The translations under genes were made by a program, and so were the position numbers. From the NCBI RefSeq assembly GCF_014650955.1, contig NZ_BMVY01000013.1, positions 1 to 64,000 of the forward strand: a stretch of DNA of 64,000 bases. Reading direction: 5' to 3'. The notes under the pieces are model-generated. The model searched no databases. It was not told the DNA's origin and worked only from the letters and a program-made list of their open reading frames with translations. Origin of the DNA: Streptomyces tauricus. Its GTDB lineage: Bacteria; Actinomycetota; Actinomycetes; Streptomycetales; Streptomycetaceae. Positions 7,401-15,398 of the stretch are shown here, piece by piece. How positions within the stretch are numbered: position 1 is the stretch's first letter; each line of letters begins with the position of its first letter.

Positions 7401-9914
7401 CGCGGCGAGATCCTGGAGCTGAAGACCACCATCAACACGATGGTCGACCAGCTGTCGTCGTTCGCCGAGGAGGTCACCCGGGTGGCCCGCGAGGTGGGCA
7501 CCGAGGGGCAGTTGGGCGGCCAGGCGCGCGTACGCGACGTCGACGGCACCTGGCGCGACCTCACCGAGTCGGTGAACGAGATGGCCGGGAACCTGACCCG
7601 GCAGGTGCGTGCCATCGCGCGCGTGGCGACCGCCGTGACCCGCGGCGACCTCAACCTGAAGATCGACGTGGACGCCTCCGGCGAGATCCAGGAACTTCAG
7701 GACTACATCAACAAGATGATCGCGAATCTCCGCGACACCACCATCGCCAACAAGGAGCAGGACTGGCTGAAGGGCAACCTCGCCCGGATCTCCGGTCTGA
7801 TGCAGGGCCGCCGCGACCTCGCGGACGTGGCCTCGCTCATCATGGGCGAGCTGACGCCGGTGGTCTCCGCGCAGCACGGCGCGTTCTTCATGGCGATGCC
7901 ATTGGACGACGGCAAGCACGTGGGCGCCGCGAACGACGACTCGTACGAGCTTCGGATGCTCGGGTCGTACGGCTATTCGATGGGCTCCATGCCCACGTCG
8001 TTCCGGCCCGGTGAGACGCTGATCGGGACGGCCGCCAAGGAGAAGCGCACGATTCTCGTGGAGAACGTGCCGCCGGGGTACCTGAAGATCGCCTCCGGCC
8101 TCGGGGAGGCCCCTCCGGCGCATGTCATCGTGCTGCCGGTGCTCTTCGAGGGGACCGTGCTCGGGGTGATCGAGCTGGCGTCCTTCCACTCGTTCACGCA
8201 CATCCAGAAGGACTTCCTCAGCCAGATCGCCGAGATGATCGCGACGAGCGTCAACACCATCGCGGTCAATACCAAGACCGAGGTGCTGCTCAAGCAGTCC
8301 CAGGAGCTGACCGAGCAGCTCAGGGAGCGGTCGGCGGAGCTGGAGAACCGGCAGAAGGCCCTCCAGGCGTCCAACGCCGAGCTGGAGGAGAAGGCCGAAC
8401 TGCTGGCCCAGCAGAACCGCGACATCGAGGTCAAGAACACCGAGATCGAGGAGGCGCGGCAGGTCCTGGAGGAGCGCGCCGAGCAACTCGCCGTCTCCAT
8501 GCGGTACAAGAGCGAGTTCCTGGCCAACATGTCCCACGAGCTGCGGACGCCGCTCAACTCGCTGCTGATCCTCGCGAAGCTGCTCGCCGACAACGCGGAC
8601 TCCAACCTCACCCCCAAGCAGGTCGAGTTCGCCGAGACGATCCACGGGGCGGGTTCCGACCTGCTCCAGCTGATCAACGACATCCTCGACCTGTCGAAGG
8701 TCGAGGCGGGCAAGATGGACGTGTCGCCGACACGGATCGCGCTGGTCCAGCTCGTCGACTACGTAGAGGCCACTTTCCGTCCGCTGACGGCGGAGAAGGG
8801 CCTCGACTTCTCCGTACGGGTGTCGCCGGAACTGCCGGCCACGCTGCACACGGACGAGCAGCGGCTCCTCCAGGTGCTGCGCAACCTGCTGTCGAACGCG
8901 GTGAAGTTCACCGACTCCGGAGCGGTCGAACTGGTCATCCGTCCCGCGGGCGCGGAGGTGCCGGTCGCCATCAGGGAGCAGCTGCTGGAAGCGGGCTCGC
9001 TGCGGGACGCGGACGCCGACCTGATCGCGTTCTCCGTGACCGACACGGGCATCGGGATCGCGGCCAGCAAGATGCGGGTGATCTTCGAGGCGTTCAAGCA
9101 GGCGGACGGTACGACGAGCCGGAAGTACGGCGGTACGGGACTGGGCCTGTCCATCTCGCGGGAGATCGCGCGGCTGCTCGGCGGCGAGATCCACGCGCAG
9201 AGCGAGCCGGGACGCGGCTCGACGTTCACGCTGTACCTGCCGCTGCACCCGAGCGAACTCCCGCCGCAGGGCTACCCGCAGCTGTCCCCGCCCATGGAGA
9301 ACGGCGCGCTGCCGGCGGCCCCGGACGACGAGGACGAGGCACGGGTGGAGACACCGGCGGAGGTCAGGTCCTACCAGGAGACCCAGAACGGGCCCGCCGC
9401 GCTCTTCAGGCGGCGTCGCAGGGCGGTGTCCGCGGCCGAGCAGCGGCCCGCGCTGCCGGGGTCCCAGGCGCAGGCTCCGGAGACCTGGGGCTCGGGGGCC
9501 GAGGAGGTGGCCCCGCGGGCGCGTGCCGTCTTCCGCTTCGAGGGCGAGAAGGTGCTGATCGTCGACGACGACATCCGCAATGTCTTCGCGCTCACCAGCG
9601 TCCTGGAGCAGCACGGTCTTTCGGTGCTGTACGCCGAGAACGGCCGTGAGGGCATCGAGGTCCTGGAGCAGCACGACGACGTGACGGTCGTCCTGATGGA
9701 CATCATGATGCCCGAGATGGACGGATACGCGACCACGACGGCGATCCGCAGGATGCCTCAGTTCGCCGGGCTGCCGATCATCGCGCTCACCGCGAAGGCG
9801 ATGAAGGGCGACCGGGAGAAGGCCATCGAGTCGGGTGCCTCCGACTACGTGACGAAGCCGGTCGATCCCGATCATCTGCTCTCGGTGATGGAGCAGTGGA
9901 TGCGGGGGCAGTGA
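4428..9914 (+). CDS. osaA: OsaA-type giant poly-HAMP hybrid histidine kinase
   Basis: This 1,828-aa soluble hybrid kinase has an N-terminal region with HAMP-like half-units (about 20-186) and then ten consecutive 92-residue HAMP-pair units (187-1106). A GAF domain (about 1125-1285), a coiled coil, a HisKA domain (FLANMSHELRTPLNSL, His about 1370), a HATPase (NLLSNAVKFT, DTGIGIA, GTGLGLS) and a C-terminal receiver (VLIVDDD, phospho-acceptor Asp about 1758 in VVLMDIMMPEMDG) follow. No transmembrane helix is seen, so it should sense in the cytoplasm. The poly-HAMP layout parallels fungal group III osmosensor kinases. OsaA is the known partner of the response regulator OsaB in osmotic adaptation. 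GTG 4428 is chosen because GGGAGG lies six bases upstream. The ATG at 4401 lacks a site. Confidence 0.93.
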   Translation: MESGAATRGTKTRAKGGQSLSNQRKPRNGTTEVDTAALNRLLAALVSMRDGNFRKRLTVSGDGVMSEIAAVFNEVGDRNLQLTGELSRVRRMVGREGKLTERLETGACEGSWAAAIDASNALVDDLVRPVSEVGRVLSAVAEGDLSPRMELRAQAADGNGHPLRGEFLKVGRTVNNLVDQLSTFTDEVTRVASEVGTEGKLGGQARVRGMSGSWKDLTDSVNTMAYRLTAQVRDIALVTTAVAKGDLSRKVTVHVAGEMLELKNTVNTMVDQLSSFSSEVTRVAREVGTEGELGGQAQVPGVAGVWKDLTDSVNLMAGNLTAQVRGIAQVTTAVANGDLSQKVTVSARGEVAQLAETINQMTETLRTFADEVTRVANEVGGEGRLGGQANVPGAAGTWKDLTDSVNTVFRNLTTQVRDIAAVTTAVANGDLSQKVSVEVAGEMLELKNTVNTMVDQLSSFGAEVTRVAREIGVEGELGGQAQVPGAAGTWKDLTDSVNTAFRNLTGQVRNIAQVTTAVANGDLSQKVTVDVSGEMLALKNTVNTMVDQLSSFADQVTRMARDVGTEGRLGGQARVDGVSGTWKDLTDSVNFMAGNLTSQVRQIAQVTTAVARGDLSQKIEVDARGEILELKNTINTMVDQLSAFAEQVTRVAREVGTDGRLGGQAQVPGVAGVWRDLTDSVNGMAGNLTAQVRNIAQVATAVARGDLSQKIDVDARGEILELKNTLNTMVDQLSNFAEQVTRVAREVGTEGILGGQAEVQGVSGTWKDLTQSVNFMANNLTIQVRNIAEVTTAVAKGDLSKKITVDAKGEILELVTTVNTMVDQLSSFAEQVTRVAREVGTEGILGGQAHASGVTGIWKDLTDNVNLMANNLTVQVRNISQVAAAVANGDLTRTVTIEARGEVAQLADTFNTMVKTLSSFADQVTKVAREVGTDGILGGQARVPGVSGTWKDLTESVNGMASNLTGQVRNIAMVTTAIAKGDLTKKIDIDARGEILELKTTINTMVDQLSSFAEEVTRVAREVGTEGQLGGQARVRDVDGTWRDLTESVNEMAGNLTRQVRAIARVATAVTRGDLNLKIDVDASGEIQELQDYINKMIANLRDTTIANKEQDWLKGNLARISGLMQGRRDLADVASLIMGELTPVVSAQHGAFFMAMPLDDGKHVGAANDDSYELRMLGSYGYSMGSMPTSFRPGETLIGTAAKEKRTILVENVPPGYLKIASGLGEAPPAHVIVLPVLFEGTVLGVIELASFHSFTHIQKDFLSQIAEMIATSVNTIAVNTKTEVLLKQSQELTEQLRERSAELENRQKALQASNAELEEKAELLAQQNRDIEVKNTEIEEARQVLEERAEQLAVSMRYKSEFLANMSHELRTPLNSLLILAKLLADNADSNLTPKQVEFAETIHGAGSDLLQLINDILDLSKVEAGKMDVSPTRIALVQLVDYVEATFRPLTAEKGLDFSVRVSPELPATLHTDEQRLLQVLRNLLSNAVKFTDSGAVELVIRPAGAEVPVAIREQLLEAGSLRDADADLIAFSVTDTGIGIAASKMRVIFEAFKQADGTTSRKYGGTGLGLSISREIARLLGGEIHAQSEPGRGSTFTLYLPLHPSELPPQGYPQLSPPMENGALPAAPDDEDEARVETPAEVRSYQETQNGPAALFRRRRRAVSAAEQRPALPGSQAQAPETWGSGAEEVAPRARAVFRFEGEKVLIVDDDIRNVFALTSVLEQHGLSVLYAENGREGIEVLEQHDDVTVVLMDIMMPEMDGYATTTAIRRMPQFAGLPIIALTAKAMKGDREKAIESGASDYVTKPVDPDHLLSVMEQWMRGQ
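4986..7745 (+). repeat. ten tandem 276-bp coding repeats (HAMP pairs) in osaA
   Basis: Units start at 4986, 5262, 5538, 5814, 6090, 6366, 6642, 6918, 7194 and 7470, exactly 276 bases (92 codons) apart with no indel. Each begins with (E/Q)VTR(V/M)A and contains the motifs GGQA, W(K/R)DLT, GDL and, in most units, NTMVDQLS. The protein sequences have diverged (for example, units 2 and 8 carry QLAETINQM or QLADTFNTM instead of ELKNTVNTM), so this is an old, length-constrained array. Confidence 0.95.
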
Positions 9915-10118
9915 TCGGAGGGCGGGTTTCGTCGGGCCGCCGGGGATGATTGAGTGGGAGGGAAATGATCGCGTCCACGGGCCGGTCGGATGGCAGCGCG
10001 GTATGCCGAGTTGCTGACTGACTGTGCCCGGAGCCGTGTAGAAACCCGGGATTCGGGGAACCTTCTGGTCTCCCGCTGCGTTTCTGCTACGTGCACAGTG
10101 ACATCGCGGTGACAGGGT

Positions 10119-10146
10119 GTGGCGACAGGCGGGGTGCGGCTACCAT
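10119..10146 (+). promoter_or_regulatory. candidate osaB promoter in the osaA-osaB gap
   Basis: GTGACA (10119-10124) and TACCAT (10141-10146) are 16 bases apart. Transcription would begin near 10153, which rules out an in-frame ATG at 10145 as the osaB start and supports ATG 10229. The whole 314-base gap (9915-10228) otherwise shows no gene or strong hairpin. Confidence 0.45.
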
Positions 10147-10228
10147 GACCGGCACAAGGACGGGCGGCGCTCAGAAGCCGTCCCCTGGGGCGGCGCCCGG
10201 TGCACTGCCGGGACGAGGAGGGCGGGCC

Positions 10229-10915
10229 ATGGTGCAGAAGGCCAAGATCCTCCTGGTCGATGACCGGCCGGAGAATCTGCTGGCGCTGGAGGCCATCCTC
10301 TCTGCGCTCGATCAGACACTGGTACGGGCATCTTCCGGGGAGGAAGCGCTCAAAGCGCTGCTCACGGACGACTTCGCGGTCATTCTGCTGGACGTCCAGA
10401 TGCCGGGCATGGACGGTTTCGAGACCGCCGCGCACATCAAGAGGCGGGAACGGACCCGGGACATCCCGATCATCTTCCTCACCGCGATCAACCACGGGCC
10501 GCACCACACGTTCCGCGGGTACGCGGCGGGTGCGGTGGACTACATCTCCAAGCCGTTCGATCCGTGGGTGCTGCGCGCGAAGGTCTCGGTGTTCGTCGAG
10601 CTCTACATGAAGAACTGCCAACTCCGGGAGCAGGCGGCGCTGCTGCGTCTGCAGCTGGAGGGCGGCGGCGGCAAGTCGGTGCTGGGCGACACCAAGGAGC
10701 CGGCCGGTCTGCTCGCCGAACTCTCCGCGCGGCTCGCGGCCGTCGAGGAGCAGGCCGAGGCGCTCTCCAAACAGCTGGACGACGATTCGGCGGACGCGGC
10801 GGCGGTGGCGACCGCGGCCCATCTCGAACGCAAGCTGACGGGGCTGCGTCGTGCGCTCGACGCGCTGGAGCCGGGGACCGGGAGCGGGGCGGCTTCGCTG
10901 CCGTCCCAGAACTGA
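10229..10915 (+). CDS. osaB: OsaB-type response regulator with coiled-coil output
   Basis: The protein (228 aa) has an N-terminal receiver domain: ILLVDDRPENLLALE, phospho-acceptor Asp in VILLDVQMPGMDG, a conserved Thr in FLTA, and Lys in YISKPFD. It is followed by a roughly 100-residue alpha-helical, coiled-coil-like tail (LLAELSARLAAVEEQAEALSKQ) with no DNA-binding domain. OsaB is established as required for osmotic-stress adaptation in S. coelicolor and is expected to take phosphate from OsaA just upstream. ATG 10229 has GAGGAGGG seven bases before it. It probably acts by protein-protein contact rather than by binding DNA. Confidence 0.9.
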   Translation: MVQKAKILLVDDRPENLLALEAILSALDQTLVRASSGEEALKALLTDDFAVILLDVQMPGMDGFETAAHIKRRERTRDIPIIFLTAINHGPHHTFRGYAAGAVDYISKPFDPWVLRAKVSVFVELYMKNCQLREQAALLRLQLEGGGGKSVLGDTKEPAGLLAELSARLAAVEEQAEALSKQLDDDSADAAAVATAAHLERKLTGLRRALDALEPGTGSGAASLPSQN

Positions 10916-10955
10916 GCCCTGCGGCGGACCCGGCCGCTGACGTCGGGCGATCCCT

Positions 10956-10991
10956 TCTTCACTGTGTGGCCAATCTTCACTGTGTGGCCGA
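10956..10991 (+). repeat. 18-bp tandem repeat upstream of ftsK
   Basis: Two 18-base copies built on TCTTCACTGTGTGGCC differ at one base and lie in the 358-base osaB-ftsK gap (10916-11273). TTGGCCAA follows at about 10998. The rest of the gap is GC-rich with no gene. A TAACCT hexamer at 11261-11266 is a plausible -10 for a leaderless ftsK transcript. Confidence 0.6.
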
Positions 10992-11273
10992 ACCGTTTGG
11001 CCAAAGCCGACCGGGTACAGGGTCGGTGGCGGCGTGGCCAATGGCGGCAGACCCCTTGGGAGGCGCTGTACGGCCCGTGGGCTGCCGGGGGTTCGTGGGG
11101 CCGGCCTTGTTCGCCTTCTCGGCCCGCACGGCCCTCGGTGGGGCGAACGGCCCTCTCCATGGCGCGCGTTGCTGTCGAGGCCGCGTCAGTTCGGCGCCGG
11201 GAACGGGCGACACGAACGGGTGAAGCAGTAGGCACACGTGTCCGCAGTGGTCTCCACCGGTAACCTCACACCC

Positions 11274-14036
11274 ATGGCCTCACGTCAGCCCGCAGCCAAG
11301 AAGCCGCCCGCGAAGAAGGCGGTCGCTCCGACGAAGGCTGTGGCGAAGAGGGCCCCCGCGAAGAAAGCTCCCGCGAAAAGGGCCCCCGCGAAGAAGGCCG
11401 CAGTCAAGAAAGCCGTGCCCCCGAGGCCGGCGCCCAGTCCGACGGGGGGCGTGTACAGGCTCGTACGCGCCCTCTGGCTCGGTGTCGCGCACGCCGTCGG
11501 CGCCGTGTTCCGCGGCATAGGGCGTGGCGCCAAGGGGCTCGACCCGGCGCACCGCAAGGACGGTCTCGCGCTTCTGCTGCTCGGCCTCACCCTGATCACC
11601 GCGGCGGGGACCTGGTCCAACCTCCGCGGCCCGGTGGGCGACCTCGTCGAGATGCTGGTGACCGGCGCCTTCGGCCGTCTCGATCTGCTCGTGCCGATAC
11701 TGCTGGCGGTCGTCGCCGCCCGGCTCATCCGGCACCCCGAGAAGCCCGAGGCCAACGGACGCATCGTCATCGGTCTCTCCGCGCTCGCCGTCGGCGTGCT
11801 CGGCCAGGTCCACATCGCCTGCGGGGCGCCCGCGCGCAGCGACGGCATGCAGGCGATAAGGGACGCGGGCGGGCTCATCGGCTGGGGCGCGTCGACTCCG
11901 CTGACGTACACCATGGGTGACGTACTCGCCGTGCCGCTCCTTGTGCTGCTCACGGTCTTCGGACTGCTGGTGGTCACCGCCACTCCGGTCAACGCGATTC
12001 CGCACCGGCTGCGGCTGCTGGGGGTCCGGCTGGGTGTCCTGCAGCCGCGGGCGAGCGACGACGTGTTCGCCGAGGACGACGACGAGCGCTACGACGAGCA
12101 GTGGCGTGAGGCGCTGCCTGAGAGCCCCCGGAGGCGCCGTACGGCGCCCGAGGCGTACGACCCGGACGATGCCGAGCAGGAGGCGCTCTCGGAGCGCCGG
12201 AGCCGCCGCAGGCGGCCCGCCGTGCAGCAGCCCGCGCTGGACCGGCCCATGGACGCCGTCGACGTGGCCGCTGCCGCCGCCGCGGCGCTCGACGGCGCCG
12301 TGATGCACGGGATGCCGCCCTCGCCGCTGGTGGCCGACCTCACGCAGGGCGTCGGCACCGACCGGGGCAAGCACGAGGACACGGGCACCGGCGAGGAGGC
12401 CGGCCGGCGCGAAGAGCCCACTCCGGTGCCCGCCGCGCGCGCCAAGAGCGCCCGGCCCAAGCAGGAGATGCTGAAGGCCGAGGTCGCCGACCTCACCAAG
12501 CCCGCCCCCGACACGTCCCGGGATCTCCCCGCACGGGCCGAGCAGCTGCAGCTCCGCGGCGACATCACCTACTCCCTGCCGTCGCTGGACCTGTTGGAGC
12601 GCGGCGGCCCCGGCAAGACGCGCAGCGCGGCCAACGACGCGGTCGTCGCCTCCCTCCAGAACGTCTTCAGGGAATTCAAGGTCGACGCCTCCGTCACCGG
12701 CTTCACGCGCGGCCCGACGGTCACCCGGTACGAGGTCGAGCTGGGCCCCGCCGTCAAGGTCGAGCGGATCACGGCGCTCGCCAAGAACATCGCGTACGCC
12801 GTCGCCAGCCCCGACGTGCGGATCATCAGCCCCATCCCCGGTAAGTCGGCGGTCGGCATCGAGATCCCGAACTCCGACCGCGAGATGGTCAACCTGGGCG
12901 ACGTACTGCGTCTCGCGGACGCCGCCGAGGACGACCATCCGATGCTCGTCGCGCTCGGCAAGAACGTCGAAGGCGGCTACGAGATGGCCAACCTCGCGAA
13001 GATGCCGCACGTCCTGGTGGCCGGGGCGACCGGCTCCGGAAAGTCCTCGTGCATCAACTGCCTGATCACCTCGGTGATGGTGCGGGCGACCCCCGAGGAC
13101 GTGCGCATGGTCCTCGTCGACCCCAAGCGCGTGGAGCTGACCGCGTACGAGGGCATCCCGCACCTGATCACGCCCATCATCACCAACCCGAAGCGGGCCG
13201 CCGAGGCGCTGCAGTGGGTCGTACGGGAGATGGACCTCAGGTATGACGACCTGGCGGCCTTCGGGTACCGGCACATCGACGACTTCAACGCGGCCATAAG
13301 GAAGGGCAAGGTCAAGCTGCCCGAGGGCAGCGAACGGGAGCTGTCCCCGTACCCGTACCTGCTGGTGATCGTCGATGAGCTGGCGGACCTCATGATGGTC
13401 GCGCCGCGCGATGTCGAGGACTCGATCGTGCGTATCACGCAGCTCGCGCGTGCGGCCGGTATCCACCTCGTGCTCGCCACCCAGCGGCCGTCCGTCGACG
13501 TCGTCACCGGTCTGATCAAGGCGAACGTGCCGTCCCGGCTCGCCTTCGCCACCTCCTCGCTCGCGGACAGCCGCGTCATCCTCGACCAGCCCGGCGCCGA
13601 GAAGCTGATCGGCAAGGGCGACGGGCTCTTCCTGCCGATGGGGGCGAACAAGCCCACCCGTATGCAGGGTGCCTTCGTCACCGAGGACGAGGTCGCCGCC
13701 GTCGTGCAGCACTGCAAGGACCAGATGGCGCCCGTCTTCAGGGACGACGTCACCGTGGGCACCAAGCAGAAGAAGGAGATCGACGAGGACATCGGCGACG
13801 ACCTCGACCTGCTGTGCCAGGCCGCCGAGCTGGTCGTCTCCACGCAGTTCGGGTCGACCTCGATGCTCCAGCGCAAGCTGCGCGTCGGCTTCGCCAAGGC
13901 CGGCCGGCTGATGGACCTCATGGAGTCCCGCAACATCGTCGGACCCAGTGAGGGATCCAAGGCTCGTGACGTTCTTGTGAAGGCTGACGAGCTGGACGGA
14001 GTGCTCGCGGTCATCCGGGGGCAGGCGGAAGGCTAG
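11274..14036 (+). CDS. ftsK: DNA translocase FtsK/SpoIIIE
   Basis: This 920-aa septal DNA pump clears chromosomes during sporulation septation. The N-terminus is a histone-H1-like Lys/Ala/Pro tail (repeated PAKKA, about 5-50), followed by four membrane segments (about 90-240). An acidic linker (about 260-400), the motor with Walker A GATGSGKSSCIN and Walker B LLVIVDELADLMM, and a C-terminal gamma winged helix (LCQAAELVVSTQFGSTSMLQ, RLMDLMESRNIVGPSEGSKAR) that in the family reads KOPS/SRS sites complete it. ATG 11274 is chosen over GTG 11238 because a -10-like TAACCT sits seven bases upstream, implying a leaderless mRNA. Confidence 0.95.
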   Translation: MASRQPAAKKPPAKKAVAPTKAVAKRAPAKKAPAKRAPAKKAAVKKAVPPRPAPSPTGGVYRLVRALWLGVAHAVGAVFRGIGRGAKGLDPAHRKDGLALLLLGLTLITAAGTWSNLRGPVGDLVEMLVTGAFGRLDLLVPILLAVVAARLIRHPEKPEANGRIVIGLSALAVGVLGQVHIACGAPARSDGMQAIRDAGGLIGWGASTPLTYTMGDVLAVPLLVLLTVFGLLVVTATPVNAIPHRLRLLGVRLGVLQPRASDDVFAEDDDERYDEQWREALPESPRRRRTAPEAYDPDDAEQEALSERRSRRRRPAVQQPALDRPMDAVDVAAAAAAALDGAVMHGMPPSPLVADLTQGVGTDRGKHEDTGTGEEAGRREEPTPVPAARAKSARPKQEMLKAEVADLTKPAPDTSRDLPARAEQLQLRGDITYSLPSLDLLERGGPGKTRSAANDAVVASLQNVFREFKVDASVTGFTRGPTVTRYEVELGPAVKVERITALAKNIAYAVASPDVRIISPIPGKSAVGIEIPNSDREMVNLGDVLRLADAAEDDHPMLVALGKNVEGGYEMANLAKMPHVLVAGATGSGKSSCINCLITSVMVRATPEDVRMVLVDPKRVELTAYEGIPHLITPIITNPKRAAEALQWVVREMDLRYDDLAAFGYRHIDDFNAAIRKGKVKLPEGSERELSPYPYLLVIVDELADLMMVAPRDVEDSIVRITQLARAAGIHLVLATQRPSVDVVTGLIKANVPSRLAFATSSLADSRVILDQPGAEKLIGKGDGLFLPMGANKPTRMQGAFVTEDEVAAVVQHCKDQMAPVFRDDVTVGTKQKKEIDEDIGDDLDLLCQAAELVVSTQFGSTSMLQRKLRVGFAKAGRLMDLMESRNIVGPSEGSKARDVLVKADELDGVLAVIRGQAEG

Positions 14037-14201
14037 GGAGACAGGACGGGCCGCTTTCCCGGTCGGGAGCGGGCCGGCCTTCCGGGAGAGCGGGCCGTTT
14101 CCCTCCACGCGAGTGGACCGCTTCCCTCCGTGCGGTGGGTCGGGCCACCCGGGTGACCCTGTCGGGGCCACCGGGGTGATCTGAACGTGACTCACCCGTA
14201 A

Positions 14202-14224
14202 GGAAACGGTGAGCAACCGTTTCC
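14202..14224. repeat. inverted repeat downstream of ftsK
   Basis: GGAAACGGT and ACCGTTTCC (9 bp) flank the 5-base loop GAGCA. It lies in the 356-base ftsK-RodZ-like gap (14037-14392), where three degenerate copies of GGGCCGCTTTCCC also occur between about 14048 and 14140. It could be the ftsK terminator or an operator. The gap contains no gene. Confidence 0.5.
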
Positions 14225-14319
14225 CTTCGTCGCACGTCAAGTTGAGGGAAGGGACAGAGACATGTCCCGGCATCAGGATGACCGGCCATTCTGATGGCGT
14301 ACAAAGTCCTACCGCCCGG

Positions 14320-14350
14320 TTGCCCCACCCTTTCGCACCCCCCCTAGACT
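14320..14350 (+). promoter_or_regulatory. candidate promoter of the RodZ-like gene
   Basis: TTGCCC (14320-14325) and TAGACT (14345-14350) are 19 bases apart, slightly longer than ideal. The start near 14357 supports GTG 14393, which has GAAAGG upstream, rather than GTG 14366. Confidence 0.4.
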
Positions 14351-14392
14351 GAACCTCCAGCACAGGTGGCTTTACGCTCGAAAGGCGCCCCC

Positions 14393-15250
14393 GTGTCCAT
14401 CGGCAACTCCCCTGACGACCACTCCTCTGACGACAACTCCCCTCAGGACGAGCGCCTCTCCGTAGAGGACGATCAGCCTTCGGTGGGCGAAGCCCTGCGG
14501 CAGGCGCGCATCGCGGCGGGGCTGACCGTCGACGACGTCAGTAACGCCACCCGGGTCCGTATCGCCATCGTGCACGCGATCGAGCAGGACGACTTCGGCC
14601 CCTGTGGCGGCGACGTCTACGCGCGCGGGCACATCAAGACGCTCGCCCGCGCCGTCGACCTCGACCCGGCCGCACTGCTCGCCCGCTACGACGCGGCCCA
14701 CGGCGGCCGGCCCGCGCCCACCCCCGCCGCACCCATGTTCGAGGCGGAAAGGATCCGTCCCGAGCGCCGGGGGCCCAACTGGACCGCGGCCATGGTCGCC
14801 GCGATCGTCGCCGTGATCGGCTTCGTCGGATTCACGATGTTCAGCGGTGACGAGGACGACGGCAAGACGACGCAGGTCGCGGAGGGCTCCACGCCCACCG
14901 CCAGCAAGCCCGCCAAGACCAAGCCGACGCCGACCAAGCCGGACACCCCGAAGTCGGACCCGTCCGACGCCATCGCGGCCGCGCCGCAGGACAAGGTCAC
15001 CGTCCAGGTCAGCGCACCCGACGGCCGCAGCTGGATCTCGGCCAAGGACCACAACGGACGGCTGCTCTTCGACGGCCTCCTGGAACAGGGCGACTCCAAG
15101 ACCTTCCAGGACAAGGAGAAGGTCGATCTCGTCCTCGGCGACGCGGGCGCCATCCAGCTGTACGTGAACGGCAAGAAGATCGACGACGAGTTCCAGCCGG
15201 GCCAGGTGGAGCGCCTGACCTACACGAAGGGCGACCCCGAGGTCGGCTGA
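14393..15250 (+). CDS. RodZ-like helix-turn-helix membrane protein (DUF4115)
   Basis: This protein (285 aa) has an acidic, Asp/Ser-rich N-terminus and a cytoplasmic HTH_25 domain (about 30-95; SVGEALRQARIAAGLTVDDV...ARGHIKTLARAVDLDP). One transmembrane helix (about 132-152; NWTAAMVAAIVAVIGFVGFT), a Thr/Lys/Pro-rich linker, and an extracytoplasmic DUF4115 domain (about 205-280) follow. This is the RodZ layout, a bacterial cell-shape and MreB-associated family. Whether it binds MreB here is inferred. It lies between ftsK and rimO on the same strand. The start is moderately uncertain (GTG 14366 also in frame). Confidence 0.8.
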   Translation: MSIGNSPDDHSSDDNSPQDERLSVEDDQPSVGEALRQARIAAGLTVDDVSNATRVRIAIVHAIEQDDFGPCGGDVYARGHIKTLARAVDLDPAALLARYDAAHGGRPAPTPAAPMFEAERIRPERRGPNWTAAMVAAIVAVIGFVGFTMFSGDEDDGKTTQVAEGSTPTASKPAKTKPTPTKPDTPKSDPSDAIAAAPQDKVTVQVSAPDGRSWISAKDHNGRLLFDGLLEQGDSKTFQDKEKVDLVLGDAGAIQLYVNGKKIDDEFQPGQVERLTYTKGDPEVG

Positions 15251-15330
15251 ACCGGAACGTACGGAGAGGGCCGGAACGTACGAAGAGGCGCGTGTTCGTA
15301 CGTCCGCCGGGCCTTTCGGGCAGGCGGGAA

Positions 15331-15358
15331 CGGGGTTGGCCAAGATCGGCCAACCCCG
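15331..15358. repeat. perfect 11-bp inverted repeat before rimO
   Basis: The arms at 15331-15341 and 15348-15358 (CGGGGTTGGCC and its complement) surround a 6-base AAGATC loop, about 80 bases after the RodZ-like stop and 40 bases before rimO. With no T tract it may be an I-shaped terminator or an operator. Confidence 0.6.
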
Positions 15359-15398
15359 TCGACGTGGGCTGTCACTGGGACGAAGTAGTCTTGAGCCC

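Noticed and set aside
4326..9875. 1,849-aa open frame antisense to osaA
   Set aside because: It arises from the high-GC, repetitive osaA sequence read backwards. Its composition (His/Arg/Leu/Gly ladders) is not protein-like, while the plus frame has clear kinase domains.
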